From assembly GCA_964019055.1 (NCBI GenBank), contig OZ025213.1:8358472-8422471 (forward strand): a DNA stretch of 64,000 nucleotides, in the 5' to 3' direction. Shown here in pieces: positions 9,580 to 22,369 of this stretch (position 1 is the first letter of the stretch; every line of letters starts with the position of its first letter). The notes beneath the pieces are model-generated. The model was not told the DNA's origin and ran no database searches. It saw only the letters and a list, made by a program, of their open reading frames with translations. The translations under genes and the position numbers were made by a program. This DNA comes from Anthopleura xanthogrammica (lineage: Eukaryota; Cnidaria; Anthozoa; Actiniaria; Actiniidae).

Positions 9580-12500
9580 ATGACAACAGCCTCTCAGCGT
9601 CAAAGCAAAGTGATTCCAGAGGACAAGGTACGTATTTTCTGCCTTTTTTACCGGTGTATTTTAAATGTTTTATCAATAATAACCTCATTTGTATTTCCCA
9701 AGTCAATACGTAATGTTTTAGTCGCATTGAGTTTCGGAAGAACACCAGTTGATTTAGTGCTTTTTCTTGTTTCTTCACTTCGCAAGAACTCCAAATTTCG
9801 GTAATTTCATGTGGCACAGGAACGACAAACGAAACAAAAAACTCACCAGTAATCTATCCTCAGATTACACATATATCTTTCCTAGAGTTTTAGGGCTTGA
9901 AGAATGAAATACATTTACTGGTAACCAAAGTAAAAAAGACAGCAAATAGGCGAACAACCGTAATTTCTTGAGTTGACGGACAACTCGTTACGCAGTCTAA
10001 TCAGGTAGTGAAGCCCACACTTACCTACATCTAAATTTTAAAATGCCGTTTCTCACGCGTAGACCATATATTTTACTTGTCATGTGTATGATTCTTGCCA
10101 ATAATCTTACGTATTTAGTAATAATACTTACAATTTTTGTTTTGTGTTGTCGTAAAAAGAACTCTAAATATAAATAACAAAGCTTATGTTCACCTAGATT
10201 GTCACGTACGTCTTGATAGTAAGCTTACCTAGAATTTTCCATCTTATTATGAACATTTTTCAGTTCAAAGCATTTCCATAAATTTTGACATTCCTTTTTC
10301 TAGGAGTTTATAATTCGGCTTGTTGCCGGTTGTTAAAGATGTAAATTATATTTTGACGTAATTAATAAGTCATATGCGTGTTTATTGTTTTACACTTGCT
10401 TGGATGATTTTAAGTTAACTTATTCGCACTATCCTTCACTGGGACTGTGATAGAATTTTTGCATTCCAAGTTACATGGTTGTAAACAGTGGTGCTAAGCA
10501 GGTTTTGCATGACACGTGATCTAGGGATTTTCTTTTTGTGATGGGTGTTTATGAAAAATTACTATGCTCAGTGTGAGCGATAATAGACTGAACTTGATTC
10601 TTTTATTTATCAAAGACAACCTCGACTTGAAACCATTTTTTCGTGATCATCCAAGCGAATTCGGAAAGGTCTATTAAACACAAGAATAATATATTTGCGT
10701 GAGAAAAAAGGTATTTGTGCCCTCCGGACCCCTCAAGCTATTTCTACTGCATCTTTGGCATAACATAGGTTTTGTCATGAGGTTTAGTCAGTGAAATGTG
10801 CATGTTGTTAGTGGTAACCTCAAAAGTATTTAATAGGAAGCAAGCAGAATACTGATGTCACTGGCAAGAAAGCATGGGTATGATGATTGTCTGATTATCA
10901 GTGATAATGTCCCTTCGGGACAACATGCACGTTTCACCGACAAAACTTTGTGGCAAAACTTCTGTCACATCAAACTCAACTAAGAAGCATAATAGAGATT
11001 GTGAACTTGTGAATACCATGTTTGTCATGAAACATGAAGACTAATAAACAATAGACCTCATCGGCTTGGGTATAATGTTGTCCCATTTCAGACCATGTGT
11101 CATTCCCCAGAGTATCATTTCATTGTTTAATGGTTGTGCATGAGAAGATACATGAATATGGATACAACTCAAACAAAGAATCTTATTCTCAAGAGAATGA
11201 CACGTGGTCTGAAATGGGACAACATTACCCCAAGCTGATGAGGTCTATTATTGGATAAGGTTGAGCATGATATCGTAAATTATCAAGACCAAGGCAGTGT
11301 TATCTGCCGAAGCCGTAGGCTGAGGCGGATAAGGCTGCTGAGGTCTTTATAATTACGATATCATGCGAAAACCAAATTCAATAATTGTTTTATTATACAT
11401 TTTGTAAACTAGGAATAAAGATTTCATTCTACTTTCGAAAAAATAGCAAACATATTTCCATTTCCATAATTGTGGCCTTTTATCATGAACTCAACATGAT
11501 AAATGTATTATCTGTAGGTAAAACCTACAGATAATACATTTATCATGTCGAGTTCACACAATATTAGGGATTGACTGAGGGCTCTTGGCCAATCAGAAGC
11601 GAGATAGTGAGTAAAATGTATAATAACAACAATTAAATGGTAATTGCAAGTTAAATACTGAGAACATGTATAGGATTATTGCCAACATTTGAGGTATTTA
11701 ATTGACTTTCAAAGAGTCTCTTCCATAAGTGAATAATTATGAGAAAAAATGTCTTTCAACACACTACCCTGTGAGCAAAAGTTCTTTTCTACCATACTAG
11801 AAAGCAAGAAAAGAACCACTGCCATCAGGGTATCAAGACACAGGTACTGGCCATTTAGTAAGATTGATTAATTATAAAATAGGAACTGCTTTTTGTTTCA
11901 GATCACATTCAATTCATACTTATTAACCCTTTGACTCCTACAACGCCCGAAACCGCCCGTAAAATATGCACCTTAAATGAAAAATTTCAGCTTCAACAAT
12001 TTTGATCAAGTTGACCTAAATACCAGTCTAAAATTTTAACTAGCAAACAGAACAACTTTTTAAAAAAAACAACCTGCACAAATGTCCAAAATTATAATGA
12101 AAAAATTTTTAAACATTTTTGGAAAACCAAAAACCAATTATTTTGATGTCATTTCCCAAAGCCAAAAAACACTCTTTTTCATCGCATCGTTTTCCATTCA
12201 ATTTTTATTTCTACTCAAAAAGTACCCTTGTAACACAGGATAGTTTGGACCTAATACTTGGCTTTTAGTGCTTTTTTTTCATTAATCATATCCATTTTGA
12301 AATCATTAGCAAATCCTGCAATCTGATTGGCTACAAGGTGTGCGATTTAAGCATTAATTGCACTATTTTGAATCATTAATTGCATCATTTTGTCAAACAA
12401 TCACTTTTGAAGCTACATATAACTGTTGAGTATTTGAATATATTAAGTTTCAAAATGGAAATGATTAATAGGTAATAGAACTGAGTGTCTTGCAATTTTG

Positions 12501-15500
12501 GGCAGAAATCACACTCGTGATTAACAAATTGCACTCCCGCTGCGCGGTCGTGCAATTTTGTAATCACTCTTGCGATTTCAGCCCAAATTGCACTCCATTC
12601 AGTTCTATTACCATTATTAATCATATCCATTTTGAAATCATTAGCAAATCCTGCAATCTGATTGGCTACAAAGTGTGCGATTTAAGCATTAATCGCACTA
12701 TTTTGAATCATTAATTGCATCATTTTGTCAATCAATCACTTTTGAAGCTACATATAACTGTTGAGTATTTGAATATATTAAGTTTCAAAATGGAAATGAT
12801 TAATAGGTAATAGAACTGAGTGTCTTGCAATTTTGGGCAGAAATCACACTCGTGATTAACAAATTGCACTCCCGCTGCGCGGTCGTGCAATTTTGTAATC
12901 ACTCTTGCGATTTCAGCCCAAATTGCACTCAACTCAGTTCTATTACCATTATTAATTGCTTCCACACGGCAAGCAAGGGCCCTTTTCTTCGACCCATTTC
13001 GTCGCTTATCAATTTTCACTACTTTCTTTCGCAATGCATTCTAGGAAAAATGCGATTTTATGAACAGGACAGTAGTCCACCCCCACATTTCAAAGATTTT
13101 GTGTCGAGCCACTAGGTCCTACTGTTCAAATATCAGCTTCAGAGCATTCTCCACAAGCCAAATATTCCATAAAATGCCTCAGGTCCTGGCTGTTCATCGT
13201 TTTCATAGGATAATCGCACCAAAAATTCTAACTCATACAAATGTACATGATCTACAAACTTTTGAAACAACAACTTTTAAAATCCCTTGTATACTCTCAG
13301 TTCTTCAAGATCATGCTGATTTAAGCTGTCTTAGGGCTTAATGATGCCCTCCAGCACTCCATAGATGAACAAAATGGCTCTCAAAATCTCTGGTTTTTCG
13401 AAAAAAGTCGAAAACATGGCAGCCGAATTCCAAGAAGAACGGCTTCAAGCGGGAACTAATTATGCAGCTAGTAAGCGTCATCCCTCATTTACATAAAACA
13501 CTGACACTGTCAATCAAAACTCCAAATATGGTCTTGCTAGGGCTTCGAGAACATTTAGTTCCAGAAAAACACTGAAAAACTTCAAAAACCTCCAGGGTTA
13601 AATTCTCATTTTTTTTTGTATTTGGTGAATACATGTTGGTAGGTTATCGGTAGGTAGTTGGTAGGTTGTCAGTAGCATTTCGGTAGGTTATCGGTGGGAT
13701 GTCAGTAGGTTTACAGTTTGTAAACATTAGTTTGTCTGTAAGAAAAACATTTGGCAGGTTGATAATGGCAGCTCTGCTGCAAAAAAAAAAAAATTATTAT
13801 TATAATTATTATCATTATTATTATTATCATAAATCACTTTTGTCAGTGTGAACAGGAAGAATTACAGTCAAAACGGCTCAAGCATACCCCACTAGGCTCC
13901 ATTATTGATTTCATTATTCACATATTGAGTTGATTATTCACTCTGAGTTTACATTAATAAATCGAAGACATATGCACATATATACACACACATATATTAA
14001 TAGAATAATTAATAGAATATATTAATAGAATATATTTTATATATATTTACACATATATACATATGTATATATATACATACATATTATTATACATGTATAC
14101 ACATACATATTACACATACAGTGTACATACAAACATGGAAAACATATACCATAATGAATATATATTTAAATATACACCCACGAATACATACATATACTAA
14201 GACATAAGCTTATACATACACATATAATATATACTCTCTCCGTATCTATATATGAATATAAATATAAGTTGAATACCTCGACCGGGGCGAGAAGCCATAC
14301 CGGCCCAGGCAGCACACTTTACTTTAGTTACTTTACTTTAGTAACCCTAAAAAGATTCATTCTGCCAGGTGTTACATCACTGCTTCAGAGATTTATAACT
14401 TTTGATGCATTATTTCAGGTTAATACATTTTTTTCATTTCAAAGTTAATGTTTAAAGTGGGACAATGATAAAATTTTTGACTTGCTGGTTTTTTGTGTTT
14501 TGTGTTTTTTTTTGTTTTTTTTGCATGGATTGAAAGCCTTTGATAGTGAAGTTTATTGTATGAAATAGAGTGTGATATTGAGTGACATCAAAATGATAAT
14601 ATTGAGATCCCCACTCCGAACACTGGTGGTGTCAAATTTCGACCAAAGTCAAATTCTCCATTATTTTTCATTGAAGATTTCATATAATAAACAGAACATT
14701 ACATGGCCACTTGGAGGTAATATCAGCACGAGAAGATAAAATTCGTATCTCCAAGCGGCCTTGTAATATCCTATATGAAATGCCGCATTCCTTTTTCAAA
14801 TATCTTTTTCCATTATTCCTGATGACATCACATTCTCAATACTTGACCAGCCTAGGATTATGATAAGCTATATCTCAGCCCAATTTCAATGAAAATCAAC
14901 TGAATTTAGCAGCATTATAGTAATCTAGCTGTTCTTCAAAATTAACTATAAAGATCAGTGCTCATAGCAACAGCCTCGGTACCAGGCCACCCCTACCTAA
15001 AATTCAAGTTTTTGACATTTCTACATTGCACAATCACAGCACAGTCCTTTTCACAGTTGTGCATAATCTGCCCTATTTTGCAATGTCTGGGGTTGACTTT
15101 GTGTTTGCGCCCTTATTGTTTTGTCAAGTTTCAATAATAACGTATTTGTTGCTAATCAGATAGAAAATAGAAAAAATAGAAAATGTTTCTGAATATGAAT
15201 TAATTAGCAAATGCTGTATGGTTACTTGTATAATAATATACGCAGGGGCTAGGAAGGCCACGCACCCTGCGCCATTTGCGCTAAAATCTCAGAATTGGCG
15301 CGTAAATAAATAGTCTTGGGCATCGTATTGCGTGGAGCTTGGCGCCCAGCAAAATAATTCTCATTTCGCAAATGCACTACTAAGTATTACTGTTCGAATT
15401 CGGAAAGTATTTACTTTAGAAACATCGTTGTGGGTCTGCATCCTTTTGATGAATTGTAGAGAAGAAAATTATCAAAAGGTCGCGACCCGTGGAGAAAGGA

Positions 15501-18500
15501 ATGCAGACTAAAACGTTGATGTTTGTAGACGGAGTCGTACACTTTTGAGGGCGTGCTTGTGACATGTTTTCTTCTGGTGTGACAAACCACTTCGGTGACA
15601 TCCGTAGTAATTCGCTTGTTTCAGCTTACTGCGTACATTGGCTATGCCGCGAAAACGAATAAAATTAACCTTAGATAAAACACAAAGAAAACTCTCCTTT
15701 GGTAATACTGAGTCATGTGAGTCAAGTACTGTTATGTACAGATGAGCAGTTAATAATAAACAGATGACTAAGAGTGTTAACTGTATTGTAATTTGTATTA
15801 ATTGTGGGAAGCAAGGGTGGCTTATCCATGAAAGTTTTGATCTATGATGTTTTAGATCCCCAACTGCAATTTAAAGGATTTATGAAAATGGCCCATGTCT
15901 TTTGATCATTGGCCCAAAGTCTGCAAAAATGGCCCTTAATTTTTGCAATTTTGGGGCCATTGGCCAATACAAATTATGACCTTCCTAACCCCTGTATACC
16001 TAAAAACTTTACTCGAATTTGATTGGCTGATGAACTGTGCATTTTAGAGGTAATTCAGTGCAAAAACAAGGTAACACAGTGCAAAAAAGTGTAACACAGT
16101 GCAAATTACAATTTCTGAAAACGGTCTTGAAACCAATTTTTTTTTATTCTGCTCTTGATGATAACATTATTAAGCATCAAGACTATGCATTTTCCGATCG
16201 TGAAGGAACAAGTTTAAGCGGTGAAAACGGCTAAAAAGTTGGTGATTTTGTTTGTTTTTGAATAAATTTTTGTCGGTTTAAGTTGAAGATCGGTACTGCT
16301 GACGCTATCTCATGTCATTGAGTGGCGCTCAGAGTTTTTCTTGAGATTTTCAATGTCGGTAAAGTTTGTAAGGTTTTTCAGGTATATTCTTAACAAGTAA
16401 TAATATGGTTTCTCGTTCAATTTGGGATAATTCGCACTCGTGTGTTTTTCAAAGAAAAACACACTCGTGCAAATTAATCCCAAATTGAACTCTAAACCAT
16501 ATTATTACCTATACTAAACAGTGTTTTTTATTTTAGTATTAATATCAAGCTTCGTACACACATTTCAGTAATATGCACACCTTTTGAGTTCAAATGAATC
16601 TGTTGACTTGTCATTGAAAGTCTGAAAGTAATTTAGTAAAGCATGAAAGTTATCAGCATCTAGAAGTATGAAGTACCTTGAGGATGGGGGAAGCCAAATG
16701 AATCTCAAGCATGAGAATCAAAATAGTGTCCTAAATAAAATCTGCCATCACCATGACAATAAATAGCTACTGTATTGCATCAAATAGTTAATAGAAATGA
16801 ATATAACTCATTCCCAATATTGATAATGTTTGCTAGGTCTGCTGAAGAACTTATTGAACCCCCTATGGTTATATTAATGTACACAGGGACATGGCTGCAC
16901 ATTGACGGCCAGTATTTGACCCAAATAAGGCAATGATACCCTGAGAATATGGAGCAGAAATTGTTTTGTTTGAATCAATTACTGTGGAGGGTCCAGGATT
17001 TTTCTCTATTATCCCTACTGAGGGTGAATTTACAATCATAATTGATTCTGTGACTTGGTAAAAGAAAAGTAACGTTATGCATTTAGTGGCAAGGGGAATT
17101 TTGCACAAACTTTGTTTTTATTATGTTCACAGATATGCCTACGACTAATACTTGTGACTGGCAAAACCCATGAGTTTCTATTTTCTCCAAGTGATACAGC
17201 ATACTTTGTTGCACAACATGTTTTTGAAAACTGGCCTTCAGGTGATGACACATAATATTGTTCCTATCCTGTCATTGTTAGGTTGTTTTTGTTGTTGTCA
17301 TATGCTTTGTTATTGTTTTAGAAACTAACAGCAAATATTTAAGATGTGATTTGGCTGGTGCTTAAGGTTTTGGTTTTATTTTGCTAACCAAAAATTAAAG
17401 GTTATTTCACAGGGAGCCCGTCTTTCCTTTGCCGCATTCAATCAGTTCATTATTCTTTACATAATTGCTCTTAATGGGTTTCCTGTGGTTTGAGATTAGC
17501 TTCCTGTGGTTTGGGATCGGCTTACGGTTACATAAGCTGTAATCAGATCTCTGCAGTAAATTGATAGCTTCAAATCAATAACCGTTATATTATACTATTT
17601 CACTTAAGTTTTTTTTGTTTATCATTTCAGACTGGAAAGAAGAAACTGTTAGTTCTCATAATATTCTTAAATTAATATACCAAGGAAGGTTTTTACATGG
17701 AAATGTCTCATTGGGAGGTTAGTCTGAGTTGCTTCACTGATTCTTTAGAAGTAGAGTGTCTATTAAGTTTCTAAGGACCTGAATTATCGCAAAATCCAGA
17801 CCTAAACTTTGAAACCAATTTATAAGACTTTCATGCGAAAAGCATGCAGGCATGCATGCATATTTTAAAGCCTCAAGTGGCAGGGCATTGACAAAGCCAA
17901 CTACTCCGGGTAGTGAATACCAATATGTTTGCAGATACAGCAATGTTTAATAACGTTTTTAGCAACCTTAGAAAACTTCAATGCCTTTGAAATTGATATA
18001 GCTTATAGACTTAATAAATCGTACAATGTTTATTTTCCACGTTTGACATCAAATTAAAATTTTTTGAAATTTGTTCTTTTGAATGAAGCTGAAAAGGATA
18101 AATAACGCTGGACCCGGTTGTACGGGTGAATAGTGCTATCCGATGGATAAATCATTATTATTTTTTATAAATTATATATATCTTTTATGAACTATATAGT
18201 ATTAGAATTTCTTTCATATATTTTTTTATGAGAGTAGATGGTTTGAAAATGTTTTATATTCTTAAATATTAAATATTTTTTATAAATGATATATTTTTTA
18301 TATATTATGTTTAATCATTATCCTTTCAGCATTACATTTACCACTTGGTAAAAGAACAGTTATGCATTTAGTGGCAAGGGAAAATTTACCAGAACCTGCA
18401 GCACAAGGTAAAACTTAATTTTAAATCTGATTTGGAAGCAACATTTTCTTTAACAACAATCATGTACTTTTTAAGGTAATGCGGTCATGCAAATGCAAAT

Positions 18501-19695
18501 TTTTTGTCAAACAATTTATAAAAATTTGGCTCAATTATATTTTTTGACCGCTAGAGTAGAAATATGAAATAAAAAATGGGGGTCACCAAATTCATTTCTA
18601 GAAGATATAATTTTTCAAAGATGGGGCTTGCGGCCATCTTTTTCAGGAAAAATAGGATAATAGAATAACAAGTTCTTTCAGTGACCTTCAGTCCGATTCA
18701 GCTGTATTGTAGTAGCTATAGTGGACCTGGACTTACAGTTAAAAAATCAGGGTACATGTAGGCTTTGCATACTTTCCTTTCACGGTTTACAAGGTTCCTA
18801 TATAGCTTGTACTGCGATGTAAGCAATCTCTGATTGCCAAAATCTTATAAAAGATTTAGTTTTTTTTTATACAAGATTTTGGCCATCAAGCATAGATTGC
18901 TTACAATAATAGAGTAGTTTGCCAGTTTCAATGACGGGACATGTTAGACTCTAACACTCTCTTGTCACAGATTTTTAAGTGATTCGCTCACGAGTCTAAA
19001 GTTCAAAATTCTCAAATTTAACTCTCAAAACTAACATAACTGACTAGCATTTGTGTATTAGAAGGTAAAATTATGATCTAACTTATTGAATGCACTGATG
19101 ACGGCTAAACCACTTTAAGTGTGGGGGCTAAACCACTAGGGGCTAAACCACCAGGGGCTAATCCACCGGTTACCATAAACAAGACTAAGCAACATCACTG
19201 GTCCCAAGCTGTCCTCATTTCAGGCTTAGGTTTGAAGGCCTTAAAGTGATTCAATGAAAATGAAACTTTGACATTATGTTGCTCATATATTTCAGTAAAT
19301 GTTTTAAATAATTCCATTTCATGTTCTGCCAACCCCGCCTTACCATTTCATTATTTCATTGCTGATTGAAGTATTTACCCTTAGTTTTGAAGTAATCCAA
19401 AATCTTCTAAACAGTTGACCACTTTAGTTTTGTTAACCTTAGTTTTGAAGTAATCCAAAATCTTCTCAACAGTTGACCACTGTTTGCCGTTTTGCTTTCA
19501 AAAGCCAGGAAAAATCTTACCCATGTGCAGTGGTTTTTGAGCCATGTCCTGATAATTAAGCTGATAACCAGTTAAAATTCAAACAAGATAATCCTTTAAC
19601 TTTATTAACCAGTTATAAATATTTCTTATTCCTGTTTAGGGCCAAGAAACCGTGAGAAATCAGGTGAAAGAAGCTGTTGCTGTACAATACTTTAA
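9580..19695 (+). CDS. UBL3: Ubiquitin-like protein 3 (membrane-anchored ubiquitin-fold protein), five exons
   Basis: Coding exons: 9580-9627, 17133-17241, 17631-17717, 18330-18407 and 19640-19695, all with GT-AG introns and consistent phase, giving 125 residues. The protein starts MTTASQRQSKVIPEDK, then the ubiquitin fold: ICLRLILVTGKTHEFLFSPS, DWKEETVSSHNILKLIYQGR, FLHGNVSLGALHLPLGKRTV, MHLVARENLPEPAAQGPRNR. It ends RSCCCTIL, a CAAX box whose last Leu predicts geranylgeranylation, with extra cysteines available for palmitoylation. This matches vertebrate UBL3 (about 117 residues) along its length. UBL3 attaches to membranes and is reported to direct proteins into small extracellular vesicles (family knowledge). 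An in-frame ATG at 9478 would add 34 residues; the later ATG is preferred because it gives a protein of family-typical length. Intron 1 is 7.5 kb and crowded with palindromic repeats. Confidence 0.93.
11050..11249. mobile_element. 200-bp MITE with ~55-bp terminal inverted repeats (UBL3 intron 1)
   Basis: Left end AATAGACCTCATCGGCTTGG, continuing ...GTTGTCCCATTTCAGACC..., is mirrored at the right end with a few mismatches (GACACGTGGTCTGAAATGGG...). It has no coding capacity. Confidence 0.8.
11265..11366. repeat. 102-bp imperfect palindrome
   Basis: The arms begin GCATGATATCGTAAATTATC and close with TAATTACGATATCATGC. The centre holds ccgaagccgtaggctgaggc. This is the style of short palindromic repeats dispersed through this window. 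Confidence 0.75.
11486..11556. repeat. 71-bp near-perfect palindrome
   Basis: The arms TGAACTCAACATGATAAATG... and ...CATTTATCATGTCGAGTTCA pair over about 34 bp with one mismatch and a loop of only about 2 bp. It could extrude as a cruciform, or as a hairpin in the UBL3 pre-mRNA. Confidence 0.9.
12281..12950. repeat. Tandem duplication of a 335-bp unit containing a palindrome
   Basis: Two head-to-tail copies start at 12281 and 12616 with the same attaatcatatccattttga sequence and differ at few positions. Each copy includes an inverted repeat bounded by taatagaactgagtg and cattcagttctatta, with gcactcccgctgcgcggtcg at its centre. Confidence 0.85.
14548..14788 (-). mobile_element. Short palindromic element, copy 1
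   Basis: Contains tatgaaatagagtgtgatat, tgagtgacatcaaaatgata and atcagcacgagaagataaaa. The same sequence occurs in the opposite orientation at 19960-20240, so this is a dispersed family. Confidence 0.75.
16398..16508. repeat. 111-bp inverted repeat with CACTCGTG core
   Basis: Arms taataatatggtttctcg... and ...ctctaaaccatattatta, inner parts ttcaatttgggat / atcccaaattgaa, and a loop around gtgtttttcaaagaaaaaca. The centre resembles that of the palindromes in the 12281 duplication. Confidence 0.85.
16869..17052 (-). pseudogene. Transposable-element protein remnant with a 2A-like motif
   Basis: The minus strand reads ...VTESIMIVNSPSVGIIEKNP-GP-STVIDSNKTISAPYSQGIIALF...NTGRQCAAMSLCTLI and then stops. 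IIEKNPGP resembles the ribosome-skipping 2A consensus D(V/I)ExNPGP, with the leading Asp replaced by Ile. The block GRQCAAMSL after a xxYSQGxxxxFG segment is, as I recall it, typical of cnidarian repeat-encoded proteins that carry a 2A peptide near the N terminus. Only about 60 residues survive, so the element class is uncertain. Confidence 0.5.
17053..17103 (+). pseudogene. Partial extra copy of UBL3 exon 4 in intron 1
   Basis: The sequence acttggtaaaagaaaag...gttatgcatttagtggcaag matches UBL3 exon 4 (18343-18390, coding LGKRTVMHLVARENL) except for a 3-base insertion and a few substitutions. It sits 29 bp upstream of exon 2 and lacks its own splice sites, so it is not expected to be used. 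It abuts the element remnant at 16869-17052. Confidence 0.75.
18483..19175 (+). mobile_element. Dispersed element with AAATGGGGGTCAC core and GGCTAAACCACC repeats (UBL3 intron 4)
   Basis: The interior contains aaataaaaaatgggggtcac (18567-18586) and the right part contains tgatctaacttattgaatgc followed by three units of ggctaaaccac(c/t). Related sequence recurs at 61250-62410 in both orientations. Element boundaries are approximate. No protein is encoded. Confidence 0.55.
18837..18903. repeat. Short inverted repeat
   Basis: Arms tgtaagcaatctctgattgc / gatagattgcttaca-type sequence with inner ccaaaatctt / aagattttgg, lying within the preceding element or overlapping it. Confidence 0.65.
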
Positions 19696-19959
19696 TAGAT
19701 ATTTGTATTAATGTTAATATTGATGTTTACACAAGCAAGGTCTTTCATTTGTCTCTGTGTTGTCCATTCCGAATCTTTATTTTCACCTCCAAACCAAAAG
19801 GCATAGAACTGTGTGACAAAGACAGTAAATTCCTTGCTGAAAATGATTCCATGCCTTGATAAGGTTTGAGTTCACTTGCAAGTAGGTTCACAAGATTGAG
19901 AATATGTGGACTATCTAAACAATTGGGTCTGACACTAGAAGCTCTCAGCAATATATATA

Positions 19960-20240
19960 TAGGATATTACATGGTCACGCAGAGATACGAATTTTATCTT
20001 AGAGAGATAATATCAGCACGAGAAGATAAAATTCATATCTCCAAGCAGCCATGTAATGTTCTGTTTATTATATGAAATCTTCAATGAAAAATAGTGAAGA
20101 ATTTGAGAAGCTGAGCAAAAATTTGTCACCACCAGTGTTGATATAATTTGTATCCCCACTGGCCACTGGTGGGAGTGGGGATAACAATTTTATCATTTTG
20201 ATGTCACTCAATATCACACTCTATTTCATATAATAAAGTT
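19960..20240 (+). mobile_element. Short palindromic element, copy 2
   Basis: Shares atcagcacgagaagataaaa, tcatataataaa and tgatgtcactcaatatcaca with 14548-14788 in reverse orientation. Its left end is itself an inverted repeat around ttttatcttagagagataat. Confidence 0.75.
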
Positions 20241-22212
20241 AATTATCATGTGACTCAAACAACATTCTAGACATCATGTTTTCTAGCTTCTGGCTACTGA
20301 TATTGAGTTATTAACATTGAATGTTGTCTGGAGTCATCATAAAAAAACATTCATTTGTCAATTGCGTTGCAATTGTACACTGAGTTATTACTGAACCATT
20401 AGTTGCTCAAAGTAAATAACAGTTAGTAGTAGTCTGTTCTGCTTTCCTACCTAGCTTAGTTTTTGAGACTAAGAGCCTGAGATGATAAAGGTGGTATTTC
20501 ATAGTCTGTGGGACAATTTGCAACGATGATTTTTTGGTATATGACAGTCTCATATCTCAGTCTCATTCATTAAAAATCAGCTGGTGCTGTTCACGTAACA
20601 TGGTAAGATTTTTAGTGACATGCTGTTTTCCCTTGCTCTTATGAGAGTACTGATCATGAACTGCATTCTGGGTAGTCCTTGTGCAAAAAAATTATTGATG
20701 AAGCTGTTACATGAATCAGTTTTCTGGAAATTGGCCATTCTGAGTTGTGAGTTTTTGAAGCAGAATTACAGCGCTTCCCAATCACATAGCTATGCCAAAT
20801 CGTACGATTTTCTGTCAGGACGATGTTAGTTTTGGTGGGCATCAATCATGGGGTTTCCACAACATTCCACAGGCACATGCCTTTTAATTAACTCTTTTTA
20901 TTCCAACAATGTCATGAAAGCACTTTGATTGATGTGCACCAAAACCTTATTTTATCATAACGACAATTTGGCATCAACAGCATCAACTTTTCATGCAAAT
21001 TATGTCATATATCATGAAAAATTGACATTGCAATTCCTCCCATCTAACACCACTTAATTTAATTTCACATGTCAAAAAAGTTGTTGGACAAAATTGACAT
21101 AAGCTAAGATTCTTTCTCAAAATTATATAATCATATATCATATGAAATAGATGTCTGAACACCAATTCTGGCCAAAAATGCAAAATTATAAGCAAGGTTT
21201 AATTGTTAGAATAATATCTAACACCACATGGATAGCTGAATCACTGTGGTTTAATGTGAAAATGGCCGTTTTTTCTACTGTCACTGTCTTCTATTGTTGT
21301 GAATGGATTGTGTTTATTTTCTTCATGCATTCAGATTGGAAGCCAGTCAGATGTCAAATTACCATGTTTTCTTTGCAGACACAATCTGTAATCTAACAGA
21401 CAACTTTTGTTGCCAAGGTTCACCCATAGAACAAAGCTTGTGGTTCTTTGTTTTCAGTCACAATTTCGATTACTCTAAACCAACCATATCTCTGGACTTG
21501 AATTTCCACCCCCAAAAAAATGTTGTTACTCGTAATGAGAAAAATATGTGGAAATATATGGAGATTTCCCTTTTTCTTCCCAATTCTAATGAAATAAAGT
21601 TTATTCTTTTGTAAAACTTTATGTAGATACTGTAAATTGTAAGCGAGAATTATAGAATTTTTTGTTTTTAATCTTTAATTAAAAGGATGTTCCTAGGCAA
21701 AGATCCCATCAGATTTTTTTAGATGTTGCATGACGAAAGTGCACCATACTTAAAGCGTAAATATTATGCAAATAAAAAATGGGGGTCACAAGGGCGGATC
21801 CAGGAATTCGTTGAGAGGGGGGTCCAAATGTATACTTCATACAAAACTTACTTTAAACCTGTGGCAAAACTAAATTTTATGATAAAACAAATAATGGAAC
21901 CTTAGGCATGAGGGGTGTCTGGACCCCCTGACCCTCCTCCTGGATCTGCCCTTGGGTCACATGACTTCATTTAGCTGTCAGATTGCATGAAACTTCACCT
22001 GTTTGTGGGGAAAATACATGAACACGAATGTGGAAATACGTCAAAAAGAATATTACTGATCAGAAAAATAAATCGATCAGCCCCATTTTTCATAAAATGC
22101 CCTATAATTGCTTAGCATTTAAACGTTGTGTCAAAAATTGTAAATATGAAATGTTATTGCTCTATACATGCAAGTGTGGGCTTTTAGCCTGAAAGTCATG
22201 TGAAATTCTATT

Positions 22213-22369
22213 GCAATAGCAGATATCAGAGTTACACTCTATTGCCTTTAAACAATTGCATTAAGTCATGGCATTTTTGATCAGTTTCTATGCATTTAAT
22301 GATTGTTGACCCAAATGCCTCGAAAAAATTGTTTGAAGGCAATGGAGTGTAAGTCTAATATTTGCTATA
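22213..22369. repeat. 157-bp inverted repeat
   Basis: Left arm gcaatagcagatatcagagt then tacactctattgcctttaaa; right arm ggcaatggagtgtaagtcta then atatttgctat. The arms pair over about 45 bp with mismatches. Confidence 0.7.
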
